Below are positions 23,176 to 31,226 of a DNA stretch of 34,519 nucleotides, in pieces. The stretch comes from CAYORM01 sp964406375 (GTDB lineage: Bacteria > Pseudomonadota > Alphaproteobacteria > DSM-16000 > Inquilinaceae), in assembly GCA_964406375.1 (NCBI GenBank), contig CAYORM010000028.1, positions 1-34,519 of the forward strand, written 5' to 3'. Numbering within the stretch: position 1 is the first letter of the stretch; every line of letters starts with the position of its first letter. Below the pieces are notes generated by a model. It was not told the DNA's origin. It ran no database searches and was given only the letters and a program-made list of their open reading frames with translations. Both the position numbers and the translations under genes were made by a program.

Positions 23176-24255
23176 ATGACGCTAGCCATCGGTCGTCGCC
23201 AGCTCGTGAAGGCGGGGGCGTTCGGCGCCGCTTTCCTGTCCACCTCCGGCCTGCTTCTGCGGCCCGGCCGGGCGGCGGATACGACACTCTACGGGGTGGA
23301 ATGGGGCGGGCCTTATATCGAGGCGATGAACACCATCGCCGCCCGCCAGGACGCGGTGTCGGTCCAATGGGAGCTGCATGCCTCGGGCGCGGCGGCGATC
23401 CTGGCCAAGATCAAGGCGACCTGGCCGGATACGCCCTACGACTTCATCGCCGCCGATGATGCGACCATCACCTCGATGATCAACGAGGGCTGGCTCGAGA
23501 CAATCGACCCGGCGCTCGTCCCGAACCTCGCCTCGGTGCCGGAGGGCTACATGCTCCGCGACGCCGACGGCAATGTGAAGAACATCCCGCGCAGCCTGTC
23601 GGGCTTCTATTTCGGCTACCGCTCCGACATCGCGCCCATCGCGATCGAGTCGATCGACGACCTGCTCCGGCCGGAGCTCGCCGGGCAGATCTGTTGGCCG
23701 CACCCGATCCAGATGAGCGGCGTGCATCTGGTCGCGCTGGCGCGCCATGCCGGCGGCAGCGAGCGCGACATCGAGCCGGGCTGGGCGTTCATCAAGGAAC
23801 TTGCCGCCAGCGGCAATATCGGGCGGATCGCGCAGACCGAGACGGATGCGATCAACTCGCTGACATCGGGCGAGACCTCGGTCTCCTTCTGGCATCTCGC
23901 CGTCTGGATGAATGTCGCGCGTAACGTGCCGGTGGTGCAGATCACCAAGCGCGACGGCTTCACCACCTTCCTCGTCACCACGGGCTATGCCGTCCTCGCC
24001 GGCCGCCCGGCGATCCCCGAGACGCTCGCCTTCCTCAACCACGCGATCGCGCCGGAGAACGTCGCGACCTACAGCGACGTGGTCGGCGAGGCACCGGCCA
24101 GCACCGCGGTGCCGGTCGACGAATCGATGGCGCATATGATGTTCACCGCCGAAGAGGCGGCGAAGTACACGACCATTCCGGACTGGGGTTACATCGCCGC
24201 CCAGCGCGACGCCTGGGTGCGGCGTTGGGAGGAGGAGGTGGCGCCGCTCCTCTGA
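23176..24255 (+). CDS. ABC transporter substrate-binding protein with Tat-type leader (polyamine/spermidine-like)
   Basis: A 359-residue protein. The leader IGRRQLVKAGAFGAAFLSTSGLLL carries a twin-arginine motif (Arg7-Arg8) and a hydrophobic core, with a likely cut near residue 34 after RAAD or just before it; export by Tat is inferred. GREG before ATG 23176 reads AGAGGGAAG, a good ribosome site. The mature domain has TTLYGVEWGGPYIEAM, YDFIAADDATITSMINEGWL, and RSLSGFYFGYRSDIAP, as expected of PotD/AfuA-like binding proteins. The C terminus DWGYIAAQRDAWVRRWEEEV matches that of the first binding protein (NREAWIERWNREI) in style. It heads the operon with the Rieske oxygenase and the second set of permeases. 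Confidence 0.88.
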   Translation: MTLAIGRRQLVKAGAFGAAFLSTSGLLLRPGRAADTTLYGVEWGGPYIEAMNTIAARQDAVSVQWELHASGAAAILAKIKATWPDTPYDFIAADDATITSMINEGWLETIDPALVPNLASVPEGYMLRDADGNVKNIPRSLSGFYFGYRSDIAPIAIESIDDLLRPELAGQICWPHPIQMSGVHLVALARHAGGSERDIEPGWAFIKELAASGNIGRIAQTETDAINSLTSGETSVSFWHLAVWMNVARNVPVVQITKRDGFTTFLVTTGYAVLAGRPAIPETLAFLNHAIAPENVATYSDVVGEAPASTAVPVDESMAHMMFTAEEAAKYTTIPDWGYIAAQRDAWVRRWEEEVAPLL

Positions 24256-24325
24256 GCGGCCCGGCCTCCGCCCGCCGCCTTATCCGTCAGTAAGGGCCGT
24301 GCCCCCCAGGGTACGGAACACCGTC

Positions 24326-25489
24326 ATGCACCTGTCCATCGATCCCGAACTCCGCCGGCAGCTCGATGATGTCCGGCGCGACTTTGCCAGCGCCCGGACG
24401 CTGCCCTCGAAGGCCTATCACGACCCCGCATGGTTCGAGGCCGAGAAGGCCTCGATCTTCATGCGCGACTGGCTGATGGTCGGCCGCGCGGAGGAGGTCG
24501 CCAATCCCGGCGACTTCTTCTCGGTCGAGATCGCGAAGGAGAGGCTGCTCATCGTGCGCGGCCATGACGGGGTGGTGCGGGCGATGTCGCCCTCCTGCCG
24601 TCATCGCGGCGCCATCGTCGCCGAAGGGTCGGGTAATGCCCGGGTCTTCGTCTGCCCCTATCACCGCTGGACCTACGCCACCGACGGCCGGCTGATGGGT
24701 GCGCCGGAGATGAACCGCTGCCCGGGCTTCGACAAGGGCGCCCACCCGCTGGTGCAGGTCGCCTGCCAGGAGTGGGAGGGCTTCCTCTTCGTCAATTTCG
24801 CGCCCGACCCGCAGCCGTTGCTCGACCATCTCGGCGATCTGCCACAGCGCATGGCGCGTTATCGCCTGTCGGAGATGCGGGTCGCCCGCGAGAAGCGCTA
24901 TCGGCTCGCCTGCAACTGGAAGTCCTATATGGACAATTCGGTCGAGGCCTATCACGTCTCGGCCGTCCATGGCCGCAGCCTCGAGCCGGTCGCGCCGATG
25001 TCGACTTGGCACGAGGAGATCCATCCGTCCTATTATCTGCTGTGGACCGAATTCGCCGGCACGCTCGGGGTGCTCAAGGGCGAGACGGGGTTCCCGGCGA
25101 TGCCCGGGCTCAGCCTCGATCGCCCGGAACGCCACACACTGGCCGTGCTTCCCCCTTCGACGGTGCTGACCGCGAGTGTGGACGCGATATGGTGGGTGAC
25201 GCTCCTGCCGGTGAGCGCGGAGGAGACCGTGGTGGTGGTCCGGCACGCCTTCCCGGCCGGCACCGAGACGCGCCCCGATTTCGAGGAGGTTGCCGAGCGC
25301 TATTACCGCCGCTTCGACATCGTCAATGTCGAGGACAACGAGATCGTCGAGATCCAGCATCGCGGCATCGTCCAGGCGCTGCGCCGGCCCGGCCCCTTCG
25401 CCCCGCAGGAGACGCTGGTCCACGCCTTCTCCAGCTACGTCACCGAGCGGGTGACCGGCTTCGCCCAGGCCGCATCCGCCCAGGCGTGA
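24326..25489 (+). CDS. Rieske [2Fe-2S] non-haem iron oxygenase, alpha subunit
   Basis: A 387-residue protein from ATG 24326; a GTG at 24299, with AAGGG close upstream, would add 9 residues and is possible. The Rieske cluster ligands are Cys91-x-His93 (PSCRHRGA) and Cys110-x2-His113 (CPYHRW). The catalytic domain has NWKSYMDNSVEAYHVSAVH, with Asp203, His210 and His215 as bridge and iron ligands, and a later EDNEIVE segment holding the expected acidic ligand. The overall type is the choline/carnitine-monooxygenase-like and aromatic-ring-hydroxylating alpha subunits. These need a reductase, and none is seen nearby. The gene is inserted between a binding protein and its permeases, so it probably oxidises the imported compound. 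Confidence 0.9.
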   Translation: MHLSIDPELRRQLDDVRRDFASARTLPSKAYHDPAWFEAEKASIFMRDWLMVGRAEEVANPGDFFSVEIAKERLLIVRGHDGVVRAMSPSCRHRGAIVAEGSGNARVFVCPYHRWTYATDGRLMGAPEMNRCPGFDKGAHPLVQVACQEWEGFLFVNFAPDPQPLLDHLGDLPQRMARYRLSEMRVAREKRYRLACNWKSYMDNSVEAYHVSAVHGRSLEPVAPMSTWHEEIHPSYYLLWTEFAGTLGVLKGETGFPAMPGLSLDRPERHTLAVLPPSTVLTASVDAIWWVTLLPVSAEETVVVVRHAFPAGTETRPDFEEVAERYYRRFDIVNVEDNEIVEIQHRGIVQALRRPGPFAPQETLVHAFSSYVTERVTGFAQAASAQA

Positions 25490-25523
25490 TGAGAGCAGCG
25501 CACTGGCGCGGGCCGGTAATCCG

Positions 25524-26402
25524 GTGACGGCCGCCCCGCACCGGCGCGGCCGGAGATCCTCGACCGTCGCGGTCCTGCTGCTGCCCGGTCTCGCGATCGC
25601 GGCGCTGTTGCTCGCCCTGCCGCTCCTGACCCTCGCCGATCAGAGCTTGCTGCCGCATGTCGGTGGCCGGGTCGGGGCGGCGACCGATGCCGGCTGGACG
25701 ACCGAGAACTTCACCGATCTCTTCAAGCCCGCCTATTTCGGCGTTCTGTGGGACACGCTGCGGCTCAGCTTCCTGTCGGCGGTGCTGGCGGTGGCGCTGG
25801 GCGCGCTGCTCGCCTACCGGATCGCGCGGATGGAGGGCCGGCGCCGGCGCAAGATCGCCCTCGCCGCGCTGTTCCTCTTTCTGTTTCTCAGCATGCTGGT
25901 GCGCATCTACGCGATCCTGCTGACCTTCGGGCCGACCGGGCCGGGTGACGCGCTGTTGCGCGGCTTCGGCCTTCTGCCGAGCAGCCGCACCCATGCCGAG
26001 CTGATGGTGGTGCTCGGCTTCCTGCATTACCTGGTGCCGGTCGCCGCGCTGATGCTGGTCGGCACCTTCCAGAACATCGGCACCGGCCTCTATGAGGCGG
26101 CGATGGCGCTCGGCGCACCGCGCTGGCGGGCGCATCTCAGCACCACAGCCCGGCTCGCGGCGCCGGGCATGGTATCGGCCTTCTTCGTCGTCTTCAGCCT
26201 TGCGGTCAGCTCCTTCGTCATCCCGATGATCCTCGGCCGCGGCAAGGTGCAGTTCCTTGCCAATCTCAGCTATGCGCGGTTCAGCGAGGTGGCGAACTAC
26301 CCGAGTGGCGCCGCGATCGCGATGCTGCTGCTGGTGATCAGCCTTGCCATCGTCGGGCTGATCGGGCTGGTTGCGCGGGATCGCGCGGCGGGGACGGCAT
26401 GA
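25524..26402 (+). CDS. ABC transporter permease, PotB-like (second system)
   Basis: A 292-residue permease starting with GTG 25524, 34 bases after the Rieske gene. The N terminus is basic (APHRRGRRSS), then a long hydrophobic segment, a periplasmic loop with AGWTTENFTDLFKPAYFGVLW, about five more segments, and the EAA loop IGTGLYEAAMALGAPRWRAHLSTTARLAAPG near residue 195. The stop overlaps the next permease start (ATGA, 26399-26402). Confidence 0.92.
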   Translation: MTAAPHRRGRRSSTVAVLLLPGLAIAALLLALPLLTLADQSLLPHVGGRVGAATDAGWTTENFTDLFKPAYFGVLWDTLRLSFLSAVLAVALGALLAYRIARMEGRRRRKIALAALFLFLFLSMLVRIYAILLTFGPTGPGDALLRGFGLLPSSRTHAELMVVLGFLHYLVPVAALMLVGTFQNIGTGLYEAAMALGAPRWRAHLSTTARLAAPGMVSAFFVVFSLAVSSFVIPMILGRGKVQFLANLSYARFSEVANYPSGAAIAMLLLVISLAIVGLIGLVARDRAAGTA

Positions 26403-27226
26403 GGATGCGGCGTCTCATCGACGATCTGGCGGGCTGGGTAGTGGCGGCGATCGGCGTCCTCGCCGTGGCCTTCCTCGTCCTGCCGCTCGCGATCTCGATC
26501 CTGATGTCCTTCGACGCCCGCAGCTTCTTCGGGCCCTTCCCGCCGCCGGAGCTCTCGACCGGCTGGTACGAGAAGTTCTTCGACAGCCCGGTCTATCGCA
26601 GCGGCATCGTCAACACGGTGGTGATCGCCACCATCGCGACAGCGGTGTCGGTCAGCGCCGGAACGGCGGCGGCGATCGCTCTGCACCGGGCACGGTTTCC
26701 CGGCCGCGCCGCCCTGCTCGCGCTCTTCCTGTCGCCGCTGGTCGTCCCGGCGGTGGTGCTCGGCTTTGGCCTGCTGCTGGTCCTCTCGGGTCTCGGCATC
26801 GTCGACGGGATGGCGCGGATGATCCTCGGCCACATCGTCGTGACCTTCCCTTATGTCGTCCGGGCCACCGCCGCCGGGCTAACCGGCATCGGCCGCAGCC
26901 TCGAGGAGGCGGCGATGAGCCTGGGTGCCGGCGAATGGCGGGTGATCTGGACGGTGATCCTGCCGCTCTGCCGCACCGGCGTCGTGGTCGGCGCGGTGCT
27001 GGGCTTCGCGATCTCGATCGACGATGTGTCCGTCGGGATCTTCCTGTCGGATCCGGACAGCATGACGCTGCCCCTCGCCCTCGTCAGCATGATGCGCTCG
27101 AACTTCGACCTGACCATAGCCGCGGCCTCGGTCGTGCTGATCGCCGCGGCGGCGCTCCTCATCCTCGTGCTCGAGCTGCTCATCGGCATGGATCGGGTGA
27201 TCGGTCGGGGAACCGAGGGACGATGA
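26399..27226 (+). CDS. ABC transporter permease, PotC-like (second system)
   Basis: A 275-residue permease with about six membrane segments. The first loop has STGWYEKFFDSPVYRSGIVNT, as in PotC/YdcV. The EAA loop is IGRSLEEAAMSLGAGEWRVIWTVILPL near residue 165, and the SIDDVSVGIFLSDP element is close to the family's FDE/DD motif. Its start overlaps the preceding stop, and its stop overlaps the next ATG (27223-27226), so permeases and ATPase are translationally coupled. Confidence 0.92.
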   Translation: MRMRRLIDDLAGWVVAAIGVLAVAFLVLPLAISILMSFDARSFFGPFPPPELSTGWYEKFFDSPVYRSGIVNTVVIATIATAVSVSAGTAAAIALHRARFPGRAALLALFLSPLVVPAVVLGFGLLLVLSGLGIVDGMARMILGHIVVTFPYVVRATAAGLTGIGRSLEEAAMSLGAGEWRVIWTVILPLCRTGVVVGAVLGFAISIDDVSVGIFLSDPDSMTLPLALVSMMRSNFDLTIAAASVVLIAAAALLILVLELLIGMDRVIGRGTEGR

Positions 27227-28377
27227 CGGCCCCGGCCTCCACCCCCTACCCGGACGCCGCCGCGCCGACGCTCGAACTCCGCGGCGTCACCAAGGAGATG
27301 GGCGGCCGCCGCGTCGTCGACGCCGTCGACCTCACCATCCGCCGCGGCGAGATCATGGCGTTGATCGGCCCGTCGGGCTGCGGCAAGACGACGACGCTGC
27401 GGATGATCGGCGGCTTCGAGCGCCCGACCGCCGGCGACATCCGCATCGACGGGCGCAGCGTCGTGGGCCTGCGTCCCTACGAGCGCAACTTCGGCATCGT
27501 CTTTCAGGATTACGCGCTGTTCCCGCATCTCACGGTGCGCGAGAACGTCGCCTACGGCGTCCGCCACCGCCGCTACCGGCGAAAGCCGCTCGCCGAGCGG
27601 GTGGAGGAGATGCTGGCGCTGGTCCGCATGGAGACGCTGGCCGATCGGCTGCCGCGGCAGCTCTCCGGCGGTCAGCGTCAGCGGGTGGCGCTGGCCCGCG
27701 CGCTGGCGCCCGAGCCTTCGATCCTGCTGCTCGACGAGCCGCTCTCGGCGCTCGACGCCGCGATCCGCGGCGAGTTGCGGCTCGAGCTGCGGCGCCTTCT
27801 CAAATCGGTCGGCACGACGACGCTGCTGGTCACCCATGACCAGGAGGAGGCGATGGTGCTGGCCGACCGGCTGGTCGTGATGCGCGACGGGCATTTCGTG
27901 CAGGAAGGGCGGCCGCTCGACGTCTATGACCGGCCGGCAAACCGCTTCGTCGCCGACTTCCTCGGCAGCTGCAACTGGCTCGAGGGGCAGGTCGGGCCGG
28001 GACCCTCGGGCGGCATCGATGTCGAGCTGCGCGGCGGCCAGCGGATCTCGCTGCCTGCGGACGGCCCGGCGGGCGTTCTGCCGGAACGGCCGGGGGATGT
28101 GACGGGCGCGATCCTCCTCGGTGTGCGCCCCGAGCATGTCGAGCTCACGGTGCCGGGAGAGGCCCTGACGGATGGCGCGATCGTGCTCGCGGCGCGCATC
28201 ATCGAGCGGGTCGACAGCGGTCCGCGGGCGCTCGTGACCTGTGCGCTGGATGGCGGCCCCGCGTCCGGCGAGGCGCCGCGTCTCCAGCTCGTGCTGCCGC
28301 GATCCGGGCGACTCGCCGCCCTACCCGGCGATGCTGTCGGGCTGCGGATCGACCCCGTCCGTCTCATCCGCGGCTGA
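27223..28377 (+). CDS. ABC transporter ATP-binding protein, PotA-like (second system)
   Basis: A 384-residue ATPase. Walker A GPSGCGKTT starts at 49, the Q-loop is VFQDYALFPH, the signature LSGGQRQRV starts at 147, Walker B ILLLDE is 167-172, and the switch is THDQEEAMVL. A C-terminal TOBE-type domain includes LLGVRPEHVEL. ATG 27223 overlaps the permease stop. The last 57 bases overlap the 3' end of the convergent TetR gene. It closes the second importer: binding protein 23176, permeases 25524 and 26399. Gene order differs from the first importer, where the ATPase precedes the permeases. Confidence 0.93.
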   Translation: MTAPASTPYPDAAAPTLELRGVTKEMGGRRVVDAVDLTIRRGEIMALIGPSGCGKTTTLRMIGGFERPTAGDIRIDGRSVVGLRPYERNFGIVFQDYALFPHLTVRENVAYGVRHRRYRRKPLAERVEEMLALVRMETLADRLPRQLSGGQRQRVALARALAPEPSILLLDEPLSALDAAIRGELRLELRRLLKSVGTTTLLVTHDQEEAMVLADRLVVMRDGHFVQEGRPLDVYDRPANRFVADFLGSCNWLEGQVGPGPSGGIDVELRGGQRISLPADGPAGVLPERPGDVTGAILLGVRPEHVELTVPGEALTDGAIVLAARIIERVDSGPRALVTCALDGGPASGEAPRLQLVLPRSGRLAALPGDAVGLRIDPVRLIRG

Positions 28378-29064
28378 GGAAGCGCGGCGCGGCTGTCCGC
28401 GGCGCGCCGCTTCGGCCTCCTGCACGGCCCCATCGCCGCGGGTCCTCGGGTCAGCCCGGCCGAGCGCTCCGAACAGCGCCGAGAGGTCGCGCCGGACCTG
28501 GCGCAGGAACTCCACCTGGCCGAAACCCGGTTCCATCAGGAAGCGCTGCCACCAGAAGAAGGCGGAGGCGTTGATCATCACCGCGAGCCGGTCGAGCGCC
28601 GGCTCGGCAGGCAGAACACCGCGCTCCTGCAGCGCCCTCAGTAGGGTTCTCTGCCGGGCGATCAGCTCGTCCTCATGGCGCCAGCGCTCCTTGCCGAAGG
28701 GCTCCCACTCGCCGACCAGCATCGCCGCATGGACGTGGCTCCACAGCGGCTTGTTCAGCGAACGCATGCTGTGCTCGGCCATGATTTCGAAGAAGCGGAC
28801 GAACGCCCTCACCGGATCGGCCGGCGGGGATGCGGCCAGCGTGTCGACCGCCTCCGGGATCTCGGCCCGGCGATGGCGGGCGACGCCCAGCAGCAGCGCA
28901 TCCTTGGTCGGGAAATAGTTGTAGACGGTACCCGGCGAGACGTCGGCCGCGGCCGCGACCTCTTCGATCCGCGCCTCGGAAAATCCGCGCTCGGCAAAGA
29001 CGCGCGCCGCGGCTTCGAGAATCTCCCGATGGCGCGCTAGCCGCTTGCGCTCTCTCAGCCCCAT
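28321..29064 (-). CDS. TetR/AcrR-family transcriptional regulator
   Basis: A 247-residue protein from ATG 29064; a GTG at 29070 would add two residues. The TetR helix-turn-helix is complete: REILEAAARVFAERGFSEARIEEVAAAADVSPGTVYNYFPTKDALL (about residues 13-60). The ligand domain includes FFEIMAEHSMRSLNKPLWSHVHAAMLVG and FFWWQRFLMEPGFGQVEFLRQVRRDLSALFGAL. The C-terminal 35 residues or so are low in structure and rich in Arg and Asp, and the last 19 codons overlap the ABC ATPase gene, so the tail may be a drifted extension. It may control the second ABC operon, with which it converges. A minus-strand TATAAG at 29113-29108 is a possible -10. Confidence 0.88.
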   Translation of the reverse strand: MGLRERKRLARHREILEAAARVFAERGFSEARIEEVAAAADVSPGTVYNYFPTKDALLLGVARHRRAEIPEAVDTLAASPPADPVRAFVRFFEIMAEHSMRSLNKPLWSHVHAAMLVGEWEPFGKERWRHEDELIARQRTLLRALQERGVLPAEPALDRLAVMINASAFFWWQRFLMEPGFGQVEFLRQVRRDLSALFGALGRADPRTRGDGAVQEAEAARRGQPRRASSAADETDGVDPQPDSIAG

Positions 29065-29265
29065 CCCCACGGTTACCCCCGCGCTCTACGAATCCGCGTC
29101 CGCTTCGCTTATAGCCCATCCACCGCAGTGTTCCCCGAGAATGCAACTTCCGGGTGCAAGCGGGACGGAGATGCCGCCAGTGTGACGCAACCCGTCGATG
29201 CGCACAGGCTTACGCCTGCGATCGACGGAAATCCATCCGGCGTACTGGCTTGTCTGCTGGTCCGG

Positions 29266-29340
29266 TGGTGGGCGCGACTGGGATTGAACCAGTGACCCCT
29301 ACGATGTCAACGTAGTGCTCTCCCGCTGAGCTACGCGCCC
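29266..29340 (-). tRNA. tRNA-Val(GAC)
   Basis: The minus strand folds into a full cloverleaf: 7-bp acceptor GGGCGCG/CGCGCCC, D arm GCTC-AGCGGGA-GAGC, anticodon stem CTACG/CGTAG around loop TTGACAT (anticodon GAC), 5-base variable region, T arm ACTGG-TTCAATC-CCAGT. Discriminator A and an encoded CCA (29268-29266) complete the 3' end. It is 75 bases with the CCA, 72 without. Its 3' end faces the accessory region. Confidence 0.97.
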
Positions 29341-29381
29341 GGAACCGGGAAGCGGCGAGGGATCGCCGCGCGGGTGGGCTC

Positions 29382-29409
29382 CTGTAGCACCGCGGCCGCG
29401 GGGGTGCAA
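29382..29409 (-). promoter_or_regulatory. Possible promoter of the tRNA-Val gene
   Basis: On the minus strand, TTGCAC (29409-29404), 16 bases, CTACAG (29387-29382), 41 bases before the tRNA. The hexamer TTGCACCC also occurs in a tandem copy just upstream. The match is moderate; placement before a stable RNA gene is the main support. Confidence 0.3.
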
Positions 29410-29504
29410 GGGTGCAAACTTGATTGAAACCTGGATGCGTGCCCGCGCGTCGACAGCCTTGTCTCACCGGGGTAATGCTCGGGGCGCAACAGGGCGGGAA
29501 GGCG

Positions 29505-30437
29505 ATGGACGGGGCGCAGGATATCCGCAGGGCAGAGGCCGGCGCCGCGGCGCAGCCGGTGGCCGGGGCGGGCACCGCGGCAGGCGGGACGGCCGATGCC
29601 GCCGCAGGCCCGGTGGCGGTCGAGCGGCCGGATGTGCAGCGCCTGCCTGTCGTCCTCGCCTCGCCGCACAGTGGCAGCGCCTATCCGCCCGATTTCGTCG
29701 CCGCGGCGCGGATTGATGCCCGCGCGCTCAGGCGGTCGGAGGATGCGCATGTCGATGCGCTGTTCGCCGGCGTCGTCCCGCATGGCGTACCGCTCGTCAA
29801 GGCGCTGTTCCCGCGCGCCTTCGTCGACCCCAACCGCGAGGCGTTCGAGCTCGACCCGGCGATGTTCGCCGATCGCCTGCCGGGCTATGTGAACAGCCGC
29901 TCGCCGCGGGTCGCGGCCGGACTCGGCACCATTCCCCGCATCGTCGCCCAGGGCGTCGAGATCTATGCCGGCAAGCTCAGCTTTGCCGAGGCGCTCGACC
30001 GGATCGAGCGGCATTACCAGCCCTATCACGCGGCGCTCGCGGCGCTGGTCGAGGAGACGCGGCAGGCCTTCGGCCGGGCGATCTTGGTCGACGCCCATTC
30101 GATGCCCTCGCATGGCGCGCCGCGCGGTGCCGACGGGCGGTCGGTCGACATCGTGCTCGGCGACCGCCATGGCGCGGCCTGCGACGCGGCGGTCACGGAG
30201 ACGGCACAGGCCTGGCTCATGGCGCATGGCTACACGGTCGCGCGCAACGCGCCCTATGCCGGCGGTTTCACCACCCGGCATTACGGGCGGCCGCGGCAGG
30301 GCATCCACGCACTGCAGATCGAGATCAACCGCGCGCTCTACATGAATGAGGCGACGCTCGAGCGCCGCCCGGCCTTCGCGGCGCTCGCCGCCGACATGGC
30401 GGCGCTGGTCGCGGCGATCGGCGGCATCGACCCATGA
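29505..30437 (+). CDS. N-formylglutamate amidohydrolase family protein
   Basis: A 310-residue protein. ATG 29505 follows GGGAAGG; ATG 29475 is an alternative. The first 55 residues or so are Ala/Gly-rich and of low complexity. The conserved domain begins at VVLASPHSGSAYPPDFV and continues with SEDAHVDALFAGVVPHGVPLV, AFVDPNREAFELDP, ILVDAHSMPS (metal-type Asp/His) and HALQIEINRALYMNE. The family removes the formyl group from N-formylglutamate at the end of one histidine-degradation route, or acts on related substrates. No hut genes adjoin it, so the true substrate is open. It converges with nth, 21 bases apart. Confidence 0.87.
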   Translation: MDGAQDIRRAEAGAAAQPVAGAGTAAGGTADAAAGPVAVERPDVQRLPVVLASPHSGSAYPPDFVAAARIDARALRRSEDAHVDALFAGVVPHGVPLVKALFPRAFVDPNREAFELDPAMFADRLPGYVNSRSPRVAAGLGTIPRIVAQGVEIYAGKLSFAEALDRIERHYQPYHAALAALVEETRQAFGRAILVDAHSMPSHGAPRGADGRSVDIVLGDRHGAACDAAVTETAQAWLMAHGYTVARNAPYAGGFTTRHYGRPRQGIHALQIEINRALYMNEATLERRPAFAALAADMAALVAAIGGIDP

Positions 30438-30458
30438 CGCTCGCCGGCTGAGCCCGGC

Positions 30459-31208
30459 CTATCCGGTCTTGTCGGGATAGCGGCAGAGATCGCGCACAAT
30501 GCAAGACGGGCAGTCGGGCCGGCGGGCGCGGCAGACATAGCGGCCGTGCAGGATCAGCCAGTGATGGGCGTGGAGACGCCAGCGTTCCGGCGTGACGCGC
30601 ATCAGCCCCTGCTCGACCGCGTCCGGCGTGCGGCCCGGGGCGAGACCGGTGCGGTTGGCGACACGGAAGATATGGGTATCGACCGCGATGGTCGGCTGGC
30701 CGAAGGCGACGTTGAGGACGACATTCGCGGTCTTGCGCCCGACGCCCGGCAGCGCCTCGAGCGCCGCCCGGTCGCGCGGCACCTCACCGCCATGCTCGCG
30801 GAGCAGGATCTCCGACAGCGCCACGACGTTGCGGGCCTTGGCGTTGAACAGGCCGATCGTCCGGATATGACGCGTCACCCCCTCGACACCGAGCGCCACC
30901 ATCGCCGCCGGCGTGTCGGCGACGGCGAAGAGCGGCCCCGTCGCCCGGTTCACCCCGGCATCGGTCGCCTGGGCCGACAGCACCACGGCGACCAGCAGCG
31001 TGAAGGGGTTGGTGTAGACGAGCTCCGTCTTCGGCTCGGGATTGGCGGCGGCGAGGCGGGCATAGAAGAGGTCGGCCTCGGCCGCGGTGAAGCCGCCGTC
31101 CGCCGCCGGCCGGGCGACGGGACGTGATGATGTGGGGGCGGTCGACATGCTGCCGGTATCGTCGAGACCGCCCCCTGCGGCAAGCGGAGGCTTGGCCTTG
31201 CGCGCCAT
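30459..31208 (-). CDS. nth: Endonuclease III, DNA glycosylase/AP lyase
   Basis: A 249-residue base-excision-repair enzyme. The helix-hairpin-helix LPGVGRKTANVVL holds the catalytic Lys159, and Asp177 follows in AVDTHIFRV. The [4Fe-4S] loop is C226-x6-C233-x2-C236-x5-C242. It removes oxidised pyrimidines and cleaves abasic sites. Start 31208 (MARKAKPP) gives a basic N-terminal extension of the kind common in alphaproteobacterial Nth. Starts at 31217 and 31148 are possible; the last would leave 78 bases to the divergent gene instead of 18. Confidence 0.94.
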   Translation of the reverse strand: MARKAKPPLAAGGGLDDTGSMSTAPTSSRPVARPAADGGFTAAEADLFYARLAAANPEPKTELVYTNPFTLLVAVVLSAQATDAGVNRATGPLFAVADTPAAMVALGVEGVTRHIRTIGLFNAKARNVVALSEILLREHGGEVPRDRAALEALPGVGRKTANVVLNVAFGQPTIAVDTHIFRVANRTGLAPGRTPDAVEQGLMRVTPERWRLHAHHWLILHGRYVCRARRPDCPSCIVRDLCRYPDKTG

Positions 31209-31226
31209 TCCGCCCATCTTCAGCCA

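Noticed and set aside
26371..27220. Long open frame in another phase over the permease and running into the second ATPase
   Set aside because: The upstream part is an Arg-rich shadow of the permease; only the part from ATG 27223 has ABC motifs.
29200..29265. A second copy of the tRNA-Val 3' end as an attachment-site repeat
   Set aside because: Looking near the tRNA and across the island I noticed no repeated tRNA end; without it an attachment site is not listed as a feature.
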